Assembly (NCBI RefSeq): GCF_003244875.1
Contig: NZ_LXXZ01000063.1
Coordinates: 62,001 to 126,000 of the forward strand
Direction of reading: 5' to 3'
DNA length: 64,000 nucleotides
Source: Stenotrophomonas sepilia
GTDB lineage: Bacteria > Pseudomonadota > Gammaproteobacteria > Xanthomonadales > Xanthomonadaceae
Under the pieces are notes generated by a model, which was not told the origin of the DNA, did no database searches, and was given only the letters and a program-made list of their open reading frames with translations. This document shows, one piece after another, positions 40,567-48,409 of the stretch (the stretch's first letter is position 1; each line of letters opens with the position of its first letter). The position numbers and the translations under genes are program-made.

Positions 40567-40926
40567 ATGCCAATGGTGAGGTGTGCCGCCGCTGTCGTTG
40601 CCGGTCTGATTCTGGCCGGCTGTGCAACATTGGGTGGCGATATGATCGTGCGCGTCTCGGGAAGCGTGCCGCCAGGTCAGGGTGACGTTCGCGCTCTCGA
40701 TTGTGAGCTGAGCATGCTCGGGGAGGGCGAAGGTGTAGTTTCGTCGAAACCGGTTGGAAGCACATTCTCGGTCCCCATGATGGTCGTTGCAGGGCCGGAA
40801 CCCCAGAGCTACCAATTCGCCGTTGAATGCAGGGACGGCCGGAGGTTCGCATCCAAGCCGGTGCAGATCAGTAGTCGGCGGTCCTATGCCCGGGATCTCA
40901 ATCTTGGGGAGCTTCAGGAGCGGTGA
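40567..40926 (+). CDS. Small lipoprotein, unknown
   Basis: The 119-residue product starts MPMVRCAAAVVAGLILAGC, with a lipobox at Cys19 and GAGGATTCGGGG in front of the ATG. The mature part has beta-rich patterns (DMIVRVSGSVPPGQGDVRAL; SYQFAVECRDGRRF), like an immunoglobulin-like or transthyretin-like fold. The family is not identified. Confidence 0.6.
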   Translation: MPMVRCAAAVVAGLILAGCATLGGDMIVRVSGSVPPGQGDVRALDCELSMLGEGEGVVSSKPVGSTFSVPMMVVAGPEPQSYQFAVECRDGRRFASKPVQISSRRSYARDLNLGELQER

Positions 40927-41087
40927 GAGAGAGGAAGGGGGGCATTCCGTGCCCAGATTCCTCACCCCGACAAGGCTCCCTCATCCGGGGGAAGGCGCCT
41001 GAGAAGACCGAGCGGAGACGTGCTTGGTTTCACGATTTTTGGCCCTGCGGCGACGTTGGCCGCCACACTCTGCAAATTGAGGCCTTG

Positions 41088-41567
41088 ATGATGGTGAGGA
41101 TCCTGACAGCACTACTTCTGATTGGAGTCGGACTTGGATTCTCTGGCGGCGCATGGGCTGTAGGAAAGCGGCCCTTCAAGATGATTCAGTTCTGCGTGCA
41201 TGACCAAGAGGGCGTGAATCGGTTCAAGCAGACCCTCAGCTCTATCGCCAAGGACGAAGGAATGCAGTACTTCGATGGCAGCGCTGAATTGGATCGCCAG
41301 CTTGCCAGGGCAAAGGTGGACGTGAAGCGCCCTGTCGTCTACGTCGGAGTGAAGCGGGAAGATGGCTCGGGACTGGAGGCGGGGAACCTCGGATTGGATC
41401 GTTTCGAGATAGCTATCGGCTTCTCTGAAGGGAAGATGCCCGCCGAGGCACGGTCATTTTCTGTCCGCGTCGAACGCACCTTGGCCGAGCGCTGGAATGC
41501 ACTCGCGATTCCCTCGGCGAAGGGCGCTACGCCGCTGGCATGTCGGGTGGAAGGCGGTTCTCGTTGA
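41088..41567 (+). CDS. Periplasmic protein, unknown
   Basis: The 159-residue protein starts MMVRILTALLLIGVGLG with signal cleavage after GGAWA; GAGG is six bases before the ATG. The mature chain KRPFKMIQFCVHDQEGVNRF ... VVYVGVKREDGSGLEAGNLG shows an alternating alpha/beta pattern without a motif I can name. The upstream in-frame extension overlaps the lipoprotein gene and is disregarded. Confidence 0.6.
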   Translation: MMVRILTALLLIGVGLGFSGGAWAVGKRPFKMIQFCVHDQEGVNRFKQTLSSIAKDEGMQYFDGSAELDRQLARAKVDVKRPVVYVGVKREDGSGLEAGNLGLDRFEIAIGFSEGKMPAEARSFSVRVERTLAERWNALAIPSAKGATPLACRVEGGSR

Positions 41568-41586
41568 AGTCCGTTGCACATGACAT

Positions 41587-41961
41587 TCACCCTTCGGGCT
41601 GTAACCGCCCCACCGCGTGGGCGCACAACGACTGGCAGGCCATGACCAACCCCTCCATCACCCGGTCGCCCACGTACTGCCCGGGTTCGCCGTTCTGACG
41701 GGTGCGTTCGGCCGCCAGCAGCATTTCCAGCACCACCCGCAACCCGCTCAACGCGCAATCGGCGTCGGCCAGGGCCAGGCAGCGCCCGGGCAGCTGGTGA
41801 CGCTCCGGCCAGGGTTGCCCGTCGGCCGCAGCACCGGAGCCGATGCGGCGGAGGTTGGCAATGAAGGTGTTCCTGTCCACTGTTGGCGCAGCCTGTGGCG
41901 CACCGTCGTCGCCGGCGGTGTTGCGGTAGGCGTGCAGATGCGGGAAGTCCGATTCGTTCAT
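41587..41961 (-). CDS. Hypothetical cytoplasmic protein beside a structured repeat
   Basis: The 124-residue protein starts MNESDFPHLHAYRNTAGDDG; a start 12 codons upstream is possible. The C-terminal half reads LADADCALSGLRVVLEMLLAAE and GLVMACQSLCAHAVGRL, helical and without membrane segments. A ~200-bp nested palindrome lies immediately upstream. Similar small genes next to such palindromes occur in Xanthomonadales and Pseudomonas as far as I recall; no function is known. Confidence 0.5.
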   Translation of the reverse strand: MNESDFPHLHAYRNTAGDDGAPQAAPTVDRNTFIANLRRIGSGAAADGQPWPERHQLPGRCLALADADCALSGLRVVLEMLLAAERTRQNGEPGQYVGDRVMEGLVMACQSLCAHAVGRLQPEG

Positions 41962-41994
41962 GGCAAGGCTTCGTGCAGGGCAATCGGTAGCCGC

Positions 41995-42195
41995 CACCCA
42001 TAAAAGTGGCGGGCGGTACGTGGTTCGAACACCGGGTTGATGTCAGTCCGGCGGGCCCGAAGGCCCCCACGCACCGCCCGCCATAGCCGGCAGACGGATT
42101 GCCAGCCGGCGCCACGCTAAGGTGGCGCCGGCTGGCAAGCGCATACATCAACATCAACTCGGGTGTTCGAAGCCCGGCCACCTATTTCCGGTGGC
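41995..42195. repeat. Nested palindromic structured element
   Basis: Outer arms: 42020-42043 (GGTTCGAACACCGGGTTGATG) pairs imperfectly with 42151-42172 (CATCAACTCGGGTGTTCGAA), and the flanks CCACCCATAAAAGTGGC and GGCCACCTATTTCCGGTGGC extend the symmetry. At the centre, TTGCCAGCCGGCGCCAC and GTGGCGCCGGCTGGCAA (~42101-42138) form a 17-bp perfect stem with a GCTAAG loop. It contains no gene. Confidence 0.65.
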
Positions 42196-42427
42196 ACGCC
42201 ATCTGAGCCCTTGGCGCTGTGCAATGCCAATCAGAAGAGTTGTAAACATCACTCGATTGGAGACGCTTTTGACATTGTCCTACGCTGTTAAGCCCCGCCG
42301 GTGCTGGCTGGCGTAGTGATCCGCCTGCAACGTGCAATCTGCGACAGGTGTCGAGGTTGTCACGGCGAACGGGACGGGCGAGGAGGGCCTATCACGACAG
42401 GCGGTGCCAATTCAGGCTGCGTGGCTC

Positions 42428-42484
42428 ACGGGTTGACGCTTTCAACGCCCCAGCGCACTCTGCGGGCTGGGGTCGACAACCCGT
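42428..42484 (+). promoter_or_regulatory. Structured leader of moaA (candidate Moco-type riboswitch)
   Basis: Two nested stems lie 44-100 bases before the moaA ATG: outer ACGGGTTG (42428-42435) with CAACCCGT (42477-42484), inner CCCCAGC (42448-42454) with GCTGGGG (42466-42472). Moco-sensing RNAs precede moaA in many gammaproteobacteria; whether this one fits that consensus I cannot confirm. Upstream, TTGACA at 42269-42274 is the only promoter-like hexamer; I see no matching -10. The rest of 42196-42427 shows nothing clear. Confidence 0.4.
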
Positions 42485-42527
42485 TCAGGGGCAGGGCTGC
42501 AGGGTGGTACCAGGAGGCGGAACAGCC

Positions 42528-43508
42528 ATGAGCCAACTCACCGACAGCTTCGGACGCAGCTTTCCGTACCTGCGCTTGTCGCTCACCGAAGCCTGCAACT
42601 TCCGTTGCAGCTACTGCCTGCCCGACGGGTACCAGGCCGACGGCCGCCCGCGTTTCCTGCAGGTGGAGGAGATCGGCCGCCTGGTGCGGGCCTTTGCGGC
42701 GCTGGGCATGAGCAAGATCCGCCTGACCGGCGGCGAGCCCAGCCTGCGCAGGGATCTGGACGAGATCATCGCCACCGTGGCGGCGGTGCCGGGAATCCGC
42801 AAGGTGGCCATCACCACCAATGGCACGCTGCTGCCGCGGCGCCTGCCGGGCTGGCACCGGGCCGGCCTGACCGCGCTGAACGTGAGCATGGACAGCCTGC
42901 AACGCGAGCGTTTCCACACCATCACCGGGCACGACCGCCTGCCGGAGATCCAGCAGGGCCTGGCGCTGGCGCAGGCGTTGGGCCTGCCGGCGATCAAGCT
43001 CAACGCGGTGCTGCTGCGTGGCCTGAACGACGACGAGCTGCCGCAGTGGATGGACTACCTGCGTGACCGCCCCTTCAGCGTGCGCTTCATCGAACTGATG
43101 CGCACCGGCGACAACGAAGCCTATTTCCAGCGCCACCACCTGCGCGCCGATCGGGTGATCGAGCAGCTGCTGGCCGCTGGCTGGCACGAGCGCCCGCGCG
43201 CCGCCGATGCTGGCCCGGCCCGTGAGTTCAGCCACCCTGACCATCGCGGCAGCATCGGCATCATCGCCCCGTATTCGCGTGACTTCTGCAAGGGCTGCAA
43301 CCGCCTGCGGGTGACCGCCAAGGGCGACCTGCGGCTGTGCCTGTTCGGCGAGTTCGGCGTGCCGCTGCGACCGCTGCTGCAGCGCGATGAGGACCACGAC
43401 GCGCTGCTGGCACGCATCACCACCCAGCTTGGCCTGAAAGCGGCCGGGCATGGACTGCACCAGGGCCAGACCGGGCTGACCCCGCACCTGGCCTCCATCG
43501 GAGGATGA
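42528..43508 (+). CDS. moaA: GTP 3',8-cyclase MoaA (radical SAM)
   Basis: The 326-residue protein starts MSQLTDSFGRSFPYLRLSLT after CAGGAGG. CNFRCSYC is the CxxxCxxC radical SAM cluster. Near the C-terminus, CKGCNRLRVTAKGDLRLCLF supplies the three cysteines of the second 4Fe-4S cluster. It ends in SIGG, the Gly-Gly tail needed by MoaA. It makes the cyclic intermediate from GTP in the first step of molybdopterin synthesis. It overlaps moaC-mogA by 4 bp. Confidence 0.95.
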   Translation: MSQLTDSFGRSFPYLRLSLTEACNFRCSYCLPDGYQADGRPRFLQVEEIGRLVRAFAALGMSKIRLTGGEPSLRRDLDEIIATVAAVPGIRKVAITTNGTLLPRRLPGWHRAGLTALNVSMDSLQRERFHTITGHDRLPEIQQGLALAQALGLPAIKLNAVLLRGLNDDELPQWMDYLRDRPFSVRFIELMRTGDNEAYFQRHHLRADRVIEQLLAAGWHERPRAADAGPAREFSHPDHRGSIGIIAPYSRDFCKGCNRLRVTAKGDLRLCLFGEFGVPLRPLLQRDEDHDALLARITTQLGLKAAGHGLHQGQTGLTPHLASIGG

Positions 43509-44515
43509 GCAACACGATGAGTGGGGAATTGAATGCGGCCTTCCATATGGCCGATGTCCGCGACAAGCGCATCACCCGCCGCCGTGCGGTGGCAGTGGGC
43601 GAGCTGCATGCCGGTCCGGTGGCGTATCCACTGATCGTCGAGCGCCGCCTGCCCAAGGGCGATGCGCTGGTGATGGCCGAGATTGCCGGCCTGCAGGGCG
43701 CCAAGATGGCGTCGATGCTGATGCCGCTGTGCCATCCGCTGCCGCTGGAACTGGTGCAGGTGTTCTGCGCGGCGGTGCCGGAGCGGCAGGCGATCCGCGT
43801 GTGGTGCGAGTGCGCCAGCGAGGCCCGCACCGGCGTGGAGATGGAGGCACTGGCCGGCGTCAACGCGGCGCTGCTGACCCTGTACGACCTGAGCAAGCCG
43901 GTGGAGCCGGCACTTAGCATCGAGGGCATCCGCCTGCTGTTCAAGGAAGGCGGCAAGCGCGGGGTCTGGCTGCACCCGGATGGCATGGACGAGGCCGAGC
44001 GCGCGCGTTTCAAGCCGCGTGCACCTAAGGGGTTGGAGGATGCGGCCTGCGCGGTGATCACGCTGAGTGATCGCGCCAGCGAAGGCACCTATGGGGATGT
44101 CTCCGGCCCGACCCTGGTGGCCGGGCTGAAGAAGCTGGGGGGCGAGGTGGTAGCCGCCGAGGTACTGCCCGATGGCATCGAGCCGTTGGCGGGCCGCCTG
44201 CAGGCCTTGGCCGCCGAGGGCGTGCGCCTGTGCCTGTGTACCGGTGGTACCGGGCTGGGCCCGCGTGACCTGACCCCGGAGGCGCTGCGTTCGTTGAATG
44301 CGCGGCCGGTGCATGGCCTGGCGCAGATGGTGCGGGCACTCAGCGCACAGCACACGCCGATGGCCTGGCTGAGCCGCGCCGAGGTGGTGCAGCTGGGCAA
44401 TATGCTGGTGTTTGCATTGCCGGGCAGCCCAAAGGCGGCGGCGCAGTGCCTGGACATCCTGGCGCCGGTACTGGGCCACGCCTTGGCCATGGCCGATGGC
44501 GGTGGCCACGGATGA
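43505..44515 (+). CDS. Fused MoaC-MogA/MoaB protein
   Basis: The protein has 336 residues. Positions 1-160 are MoaC (cyclic pyranopterin monophosphate synthase), with Lys51 (KGD), His77 (LCHPLPL), Glu112/Glu114 (VEMEAL), Asp128 and Lys131 (YDLSK), matching E. coli active-site numbering without gaps. A ~15-residue linker leads to a MogA/MoaB domain (~178-336) with VITLSDRASEGTYGD and CTGGTGLGPRDLTPEA, which adenylylates molybdopterin. The fusion joins two non-consecutive pathway steps. The second domain could be the MoaB paralogue rather than MogA. It overlaps moaA and moeA by 4 bp each. Confidence 0.9.
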   Translation: MSNTMSGELNAAFHMADVRDKRITRRRAVAVGELHAGPVAYPLIVERRLPKGDALVMAEIAGLQGAKMASMLMPLCHPLPLELVQVFCAAVPERQAIRVWCECASEARTGVEMEALAGVNAALLTLYDLSKPVEPALSIEGIRLLFKEGGKRGVWLHPDGMDEAERARFKPRAPKGLEDAACAVITLSDRASEGTYGDVSGPTLVAGLKKLGGEVVAAEVLPDGIEPLAGRLQALAAEGVRLCLCTGGTGLGPRDLTPEALRSLNARPVHGLAQMVRALSAQHTPMAWLSRAEVVQLGNMLVFALPGSPKAAAQCLDILAPVLGHALAMADGGGHG

Positions 44516-45765
44516 TTGCCTACAGCGAGGCCTTGCAGCACCTGCTGGAGGCGGCCACGCCGCTGCCGGCCGAACGCCTGCCGCTGCACGAGGCCGCGGG
44601 CCGCACGCTGGCCCGTGACATCCACAGCGCACAGTCGCTGCCGCCGTTCGACAATTCGGCGATGGACGGCTTCGCGCTGCGCGCCGACGGCGCGACGTTC
44701 GAGGCCGGTACCGAATTCGGGGTGCAGGGCTGGCAGGCGGCCGGCGATGCTGGCGCCGAAGGCGGCGAGGGTGCCTGGGAAATCATGACCGGGGCACGCA
44801 TGCCGGTTGGGCTGGACACGGTGGTGCCGGTCGAGAATGTGGAGATCCTCGCCAGCGAGGACGGCCGCCCGACCCGCATTGCCCTGAAGGGATTGGTGAA
44901 GCCGGGCCAGAACGTGCGCCTGCGCGGCGAGGATGTAAGCGACGGCGAGCGCGTGCTGCAGGCCGGCCAAGTGCTGGATATCAACGCGCGCACTCTACTG
45001 CATGCGATCGGCGTGGGCGAGGTGTCGGTGGTGGCGCAGCCAAAGGCGGCAGTGATCGCCACCGGCGAGGAGCTGGTGACCGAGGCGGCGCAGGCGCTGG
45101 AATCCGGGCAGATCCGTGACAGCAACCGGCCGTATCTGGTCGGCCGCCTGCAGGCCGCCGGTGCCGAGGTGGTGTGGCAGGGCACGGTGGGCGACGACGT
45201 GGCCGCGTTCAATGCGGTGCTGGATGCAGCGCTGGATGCGGGTGCGCAGCTGTTGATCAGCACCGGCGCGGTGTCGGCCGGCCGGTACGATTTCGTTCCC
45301 GACGCGCTGCGTGGACGGGGTGCGCGCATCGTTTTCCACAAGGTAGCGATCCGCCCCGGCAAGCCGTTGCTGTTTGCGGTGCTGCCCAATGGCGCGCTGT
45401 ATTTCGGCCTGCCGGGCAACCCGGTCTCCGCTGCCGTGGGCCAGCGCTTCTTCGTCGAGCCGGTGCTGCGCCGCCTGCTGGGGCTGTCACCGGAGCCGGT
45501 GCTGACGCTGCCGCTGCAGGCCGACGTGCGCACGCCGCCGGGCCTGCGCTTCCACGCGCGGGCGCGGGTGGAAGTGGACGCGCAGGGTCGCCTGAGTGCG
45601 CGCGTGCTGGCCGGGCAGGAGTCGTTCCGTTTGATGTCCATGCTGCAGGCCAATGCCTGGGTGGTGCTGGAAGGCGAGGGCGGCGTGGCCGCTGCCGGCA
45701 CGCCAGTGCGCGTGCAGGGCTGGGGTCATCAGGACCCGGTGCAGCTGGCGAGCCAGGAGCCGTGA
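44512..45765 (+). CDS. moeA: Molybdopterin molybdenumtransferase MoeA
   Basis: The 417-residue product starts MIAYSEALQHLLEAA. Family landmarks in order: LPPFDNSAMDGFALR, WEIMTGARMPVGLDTVVPVE, VIATGEELV, IRDSNRPYL, STGAVSAGRYDFVPD and FGLPGNPVSAAVG. It inserts molybdate into adenylated molybdopterin made by MogA. The length is typical (~411). The 4-bp overlap with the fusion gene and 1-bp overlap with moaD indicate coupled translation. Confidence 0.94.
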   Translation: MIAYSEALQHLLEAATPLPAERLPLHEAAGRTLARDIHSAQSLPPFDNSAMDGFALRADGATFEAGTEFGVQGWQAAGDAGAEGGEGAWEIMTGARMPVGLDTVVPVENVEILASEDGRPTRIALKGLVKPGQNVRLRGEDVSDGERVLQAGQVLDINARTLLHAIGVGEVSVVAQPKAAVIATGEELVTEAAQALESGQIRDSNRPYLVGRLQAAGAEVVWQGTVGDDVAAFNAVLDAALDAGAQLLISTGAVSAGRYDFVPDALRGRGARIVFHKVAIRPGKPLLFAVLPNGALYFGLPGNPVSAAVGQRFFVEPVLRRLLGLSPEPVLTLPLQADVRTPPGLRFHARARVEVDAQGRLSARVLAGQESFRLMSMLQANAWVVLEGEGGVAAAGTPVRVQGWGHQDPVQLASQEP

Positions 45766-46025
45766 TGAAACAGGTGAATCTGCAGTTGTTCGGTGCGTTT
45801 TCCGATCTGGATGCCAGCCGCGAGATCGCGGTGGAGGTGGCTGGCAGCACCGTGGCCGATCTGCGCCAGGCGCTGCGCGAGCTGCTGCCGGTGCGTTGGC
45901 CGGGATTCCGTGCCGGCCTGCTGGATTATTCGGCATTCGCCGACCAGCAACAGGTGCTGCGCGACCACGACGCGCTGCCGGACGATGGCCGGGTGGCGAT
46001 CCTGCCACCGGTAAGTGGAGGCTGA
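45765..46025 (+). CDS. moaD: Molybdopterin synthase small subunit MoaD
   Basis: The 86-residue ubiquitin-like protein starts MKQVNLQLFGAFSDLDASRE and ends VAILPPVSGG. The C-terminal Gly-Gly is thiocarboxylated and donates sulfur to the pterin. The ATG begins on the last base of the moeA stop, with AGGAG eight bases before it. It works as a heterotetramer with MoaE, encoded 3 bp downstream. Confidence 0.93.
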   Translation: MKQVNLQLFGAFSDLDASREIAVEVAGSTVADLRQALRELLPVRWPGFRAGLLDYSAFADQQQVLRDHDALPDDGRVAILPPVSGG

Positions 46026-46028
46026 CCG

Positions 46029-46529
46029 ATGAGCGAGAAGATCATCGCCAAGGTCGTGGACCGCGCGCAGGCGGCGATCGATCCGGCCGAGGGCATCGCC
46101 GCGGTCTCCGATCCGGGCTTCGGCGGCATCGATGTGTTCATCGGCAAGGTGCGCGACGTCAATGTGGGCCGGCGGGTGACCGGGATCACCTACGATCTGT
46201 TCGAACCGCTGGTGCTGAACGAGTTCAAGCGCCTGGCCGCCGAGGTCGAAGCGACGTTCGGGCCGAAGCTGAAGCTGTATGTGGCCCATGCCAAGGGCCG
46301 GCTCGGCATCGGCGATGTGGCGGTGGTGGTGGCCGTCGGCAGCCCGCACCGTGACGAGGCGTTCCGCGCCTGCCGGCAGTTGATCGAGGTGGTGAAGCAC
46401 CAGTGCCCGATCTGGAAGCAGGAGCATTACGAGGACGGCGACAGCCAGTGGAGCGAAGGTTGCAGCCTGTGCCATGCGGACAGCTCATCCGCACATGCCG
46501 ATGACCACACCCATGACCACGGGCATTGA
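46029..46529 (+). CDS. moaE: Molybdopterin synthase large subunit MoaE with His-rich tail
   Basis: The 166-residue product has VSDPGFGGIDVFIGKVRDVN, LYVAHAKGRLGIGDVAVVVAV, HRDEAFRACRQLIEVVK and PIWKQEHYEDG, the MoaE active-site elements including the lysine pair in the KxxxKxE region. The last ~20 residues (CHADSSSAHADDHTHDHGH) are an extension rich in His and Asp, likely metal-binding; it is not needed for synthase activity in other species. Confidence 0.92.
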   Translation: MSEKIIAKVVDRAQAAIDPAEGIAAVSDPGFGGIDVFIGKVRDVNVGRRVTGITYDLFEPLVLNEFKRLAAEVEATFGPKLKLYVAHAKGRLGIGDVAVVVAVGSPHRDEAFRACRQLIEVVKHQCPIWKQEHYEDGDSQWSEGCSLCHADSSSAHADDHTHDHGH

Positions 46530-46555
46530 CCGCGCCCTTCGGGGGGCGTCGGGTC

Positions 46556-46637
46556 CAGTAGATCCACGCCGTGCGTGGATGAGGCTCTCCCGATGAATCC
46601 GGCCGACGCAGCCACGCATGGCGTGGCTCTACTGCGA
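46556..46637. repeat. Inverted repeat with CCACGC arms before mobA
   Basis: AGTAGATCCACGCC..GCGTGGAT (~46557-46580) and GCCACGCATGGCGTGGC (~46611-46628), followed by TCTACT, are two related hairpins. Together they form a larger inverted pair between moaE and mobA. The unit type (GTAGA-stem) resembles the repeat after modC. Confidence 0.6.
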
Positions 46638-47179
46638 TGAGGATCAACGGCATCGTGCTGGCCGGTGGCCTGTCCGCCCGCATGGGCCGCGACAAGGCAC
46701 TGCTGCCCTGGCAGGGCCGCACATTGCTGGAACACATGCGCGGCCTGTTGAAGCAGGCGGGCGCGCGCGAGGTATGGGTCAGCGGCAACTACCCGGCGTT
46801 TGGCGGAATCCCGGATCAGGTCGCACGCTGCGGCCCGCTGGGCGGCCTCTACAGCGTGGCGTTGCAGAGGCCCGACGGGCCGGTCTGGGTGGTGCCGGTC
46901 GATACGCCGCGGATGACGCCCGCGCTGTTGCAACGTCTGCAGGCCGATCAAGGGCGCGCCTGCACGGTATTCGACGATGAACCGTTGCCGATGCGGTTGC
47001 AGATCGATGATCATTGCCGCCGCGTGCTGGGGGACTTGATTGATGATCCGATGGCGCGACGTTCACTGCGCGCCCTGCAGGAATGCCTGGGAGTGACCCG
47101 GTTGCCATTGGCACCCGAGGATCAGGCGTTGCTGCTCAACTGCAATACGCCATCAGAGTGGGAGTCCATCACAGCATGA
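46637..47179 (+). CDS. mobA: Molybdenum cofactor guanylyltransferase MobA
   Basis: The 180-residue product has the nucleotidyltransferase signature GIVLAGGLSARMGRDKALLP at 5-24, then VSGNYPAFGGIPDQ, GPLGGLYSVAL and WVVPVDTPRMTP with the metal-binding Asp. It transfers GMP from GTP to Moco, giving the bis-MGD form used by DMSO-reductase-family enzymes such as nitrate reductase. It overlaps the next gene by 4 bp. Confidence 0.93.
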   Translation: MRINGIVLAGGLSARMGRDKALLPWQGRTLLEHMRGLLKQAGAREVWVSGNYPAFGGIPDQVARCGPLGGLYSVALQRPDGPVWVVPVDTPRMTPALLQRLQADQGRACTVFDDEPLPMRLQIDDHCRRVLGDLIDDPMARRSLRALQECLGVTRLPLAPEDQALLLNCNTPSEWESITA

Positions 47180-47541
47180 AGGTCCAGCTGCAACAGCAAT
47201 CGATGCGCCTGCGCGTGGATGAGGAAGAGCTGGCACGCTTGCTGGCCGGCGAGTCACTCGAGAACCTGACCCGCTTCGGCGGCAGCGGCGGCTGGGGCGT
47301 AGCGCTGTCGCTGCATGCCGGCGATCAGGCAGTGCTGCTCGATGGCGGGACATTCTGCCGGTTGGTACTGCCGCGCCAGGCCGTTGAGTCGCTGGCGGGC
47401 AGGCTGCCCTGCCGGGATGGCTTGGGCTTCGGTATCGCGCTGGATGACGACAGCATGTTGCAGCTGCAGTTCGATGTGGACGTGCGCGACAGCATGCGGC
47501 AGCGTGGCCCGCAGCGACGCGCTGAACCTGCGCCGGAGTAG
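47176..47541 (+). CDS. Small protein coupled to mobA, unknown
   Basis: The 121-residue product starts MKVQLQQQSMRLRVDEEELA. The N-terminal MK..QxxSxRLRV.E.E...L pattern and LENLTRF fit a small family I associate with molybdenum cofactor loci (possibly DUF7009). It is beta-rich: VALSLHAGDQAVLLDGGTF and MLQLQFDVDVRD. The ATGA overlap with mobA and the FNR gene 68 bp downstream suggest a role linked to molybdoenzymes. Confidence 0.6.
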   Translation: MKVQLQQQSMRLRVDEEELARLLAGESLENLTRFGGSGGWGVALSLHAGDQAVLLDGGTFCRLVLPRQAVESLAGRLPCRDGLGFGIALDDDSMLQLQFDVDVRDSMRQRGPQRRAEPAPE

Positions 47542-47609
47542 GCGCATGATGCGCAGGGCCGGCTGGCACGCTGTCGTATGATGGGCGCCTTCGTTCCTGC
47601 GTTGCTGCA

Positions 47610-48386
47610 ATGCCCCTGAACCCCTCCGCACCCTCTGCGTCCCGACCGGCCACGCCCAATCCGGCAGCGGCCGATGACGGCGACGCGCTGCACTTCTGCA
47701 GTACCTGTGCGTTCTCCGACGCCTGCATGTCGCAGGGCTACGACAAGGCTGCGTTGGGCGAGTTGCATGTGCTGGTCGACCACGTCGGTCCGTTCCAGGC
47801 TGGCGACTATCTCTTCCGTGCAGGCGATCCGTTCGACTCGATCGCAGCGGTCCGCGCGGGCATGGTCAAGACCTTCGTCGATGACAGCCAGGGCAACGAG
47901 CAGGTACTGGGGTTCAGCCTGCCCGGCGAGGTGATCGGGCTCAACGCCATCCATGGCGCGCGCTTCCCCTGCAATGCGGTGGCACTGGATACGGTCTACC
48001 TGTGCCGGATCTCGTTTCCGCGATTGAGCCTGCTGGCCACGCGCATGCCGGGGTTGCAGGCGCGGCTGTTCAGCCTGCTCAGTGCCGAGATCGGCAAGGT
48101 GGCCACGCTGGCGGCCAACCATCGCACCGAGGAGCGCATGGCGGCGTTCCTGCTGGATCTTTCCGGACGCTATGCCCGGCGCGGTTTCTCGGCCACCCGC
48201 TTCAACCTGAGCATGGCCCGCACCGAGATCGCCAACTACCTGCGGATGGCACCGGAGACGGTGAGTCGGGTGCTGCGCCGGTTGAGCGACGAGGGTGTGA
48301 TTGCGGTGAACCAACGTGAGATGCTGTTGCTGCAACCCGAACGGCTGGCGGCGTTGGCCGTGGCCCGGGAATCCGGACTGGACTGA
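47610..48386 (+). CDS. FNR-type Crp-family regulator with N-terminal cysteine cluster
   Basis: The 258-residue protein has Cys30, Cys33 and Cys39 (FCSTCAFSDAC) plus Cys121 (RFPCNAV), the four-cysteine set that binds the oxygen-labile 4Fe-4S cluster in FNR. A cyclic-nucleotide-like sensor barrel (AGDYLFRAGDPFDSIAAVRAG) precedes a C-terminal HTH with APETVSRVLRRL; the E-x2-SR recognition helix predicts TTGAT half-sites. It lies between the Moco genes and modABC, so it probably controls anaerobic nitrate respiration genes. No clear TTGAT-N4-ATCAA site was found by eye in front of moaA or modA. Confidence 0.9.
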   Translation: MPLNPSAPSASRPATPNPAAADDGDALHFCSTCAFSDACMSQGYDKAALGELHVLVDHVGPFQAGDYLFRAGDPFDSIAAVRAGMVKTFVDDSQGNEQVLGFSLPGEVIGLNAIHGARFPCNAVALDTVYLCRISFPRLSLLATRMPGLQARLFSLLSAEIGKVATLAANHRTEERMAAFLLDLSGRYARRGFSATRFNLSMARTEIANYLRMAPETVSRVLRRLSDEGVIAVNQREMLLLQPERLAALAVARESGLD

Positions 48387-48409
48387 TCAGGCAAGCGAGG
48401 GGCCGACCC

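Noticed and set aside
42020-42180. GTTCGAA motifs reminiscent of a tRNA T-loop
   Set aside because: They occur symmetrically in both arms of a palindrome, the stems are out of register with a T-arm, and no acceptor, D or anticodon arm can be drawn.
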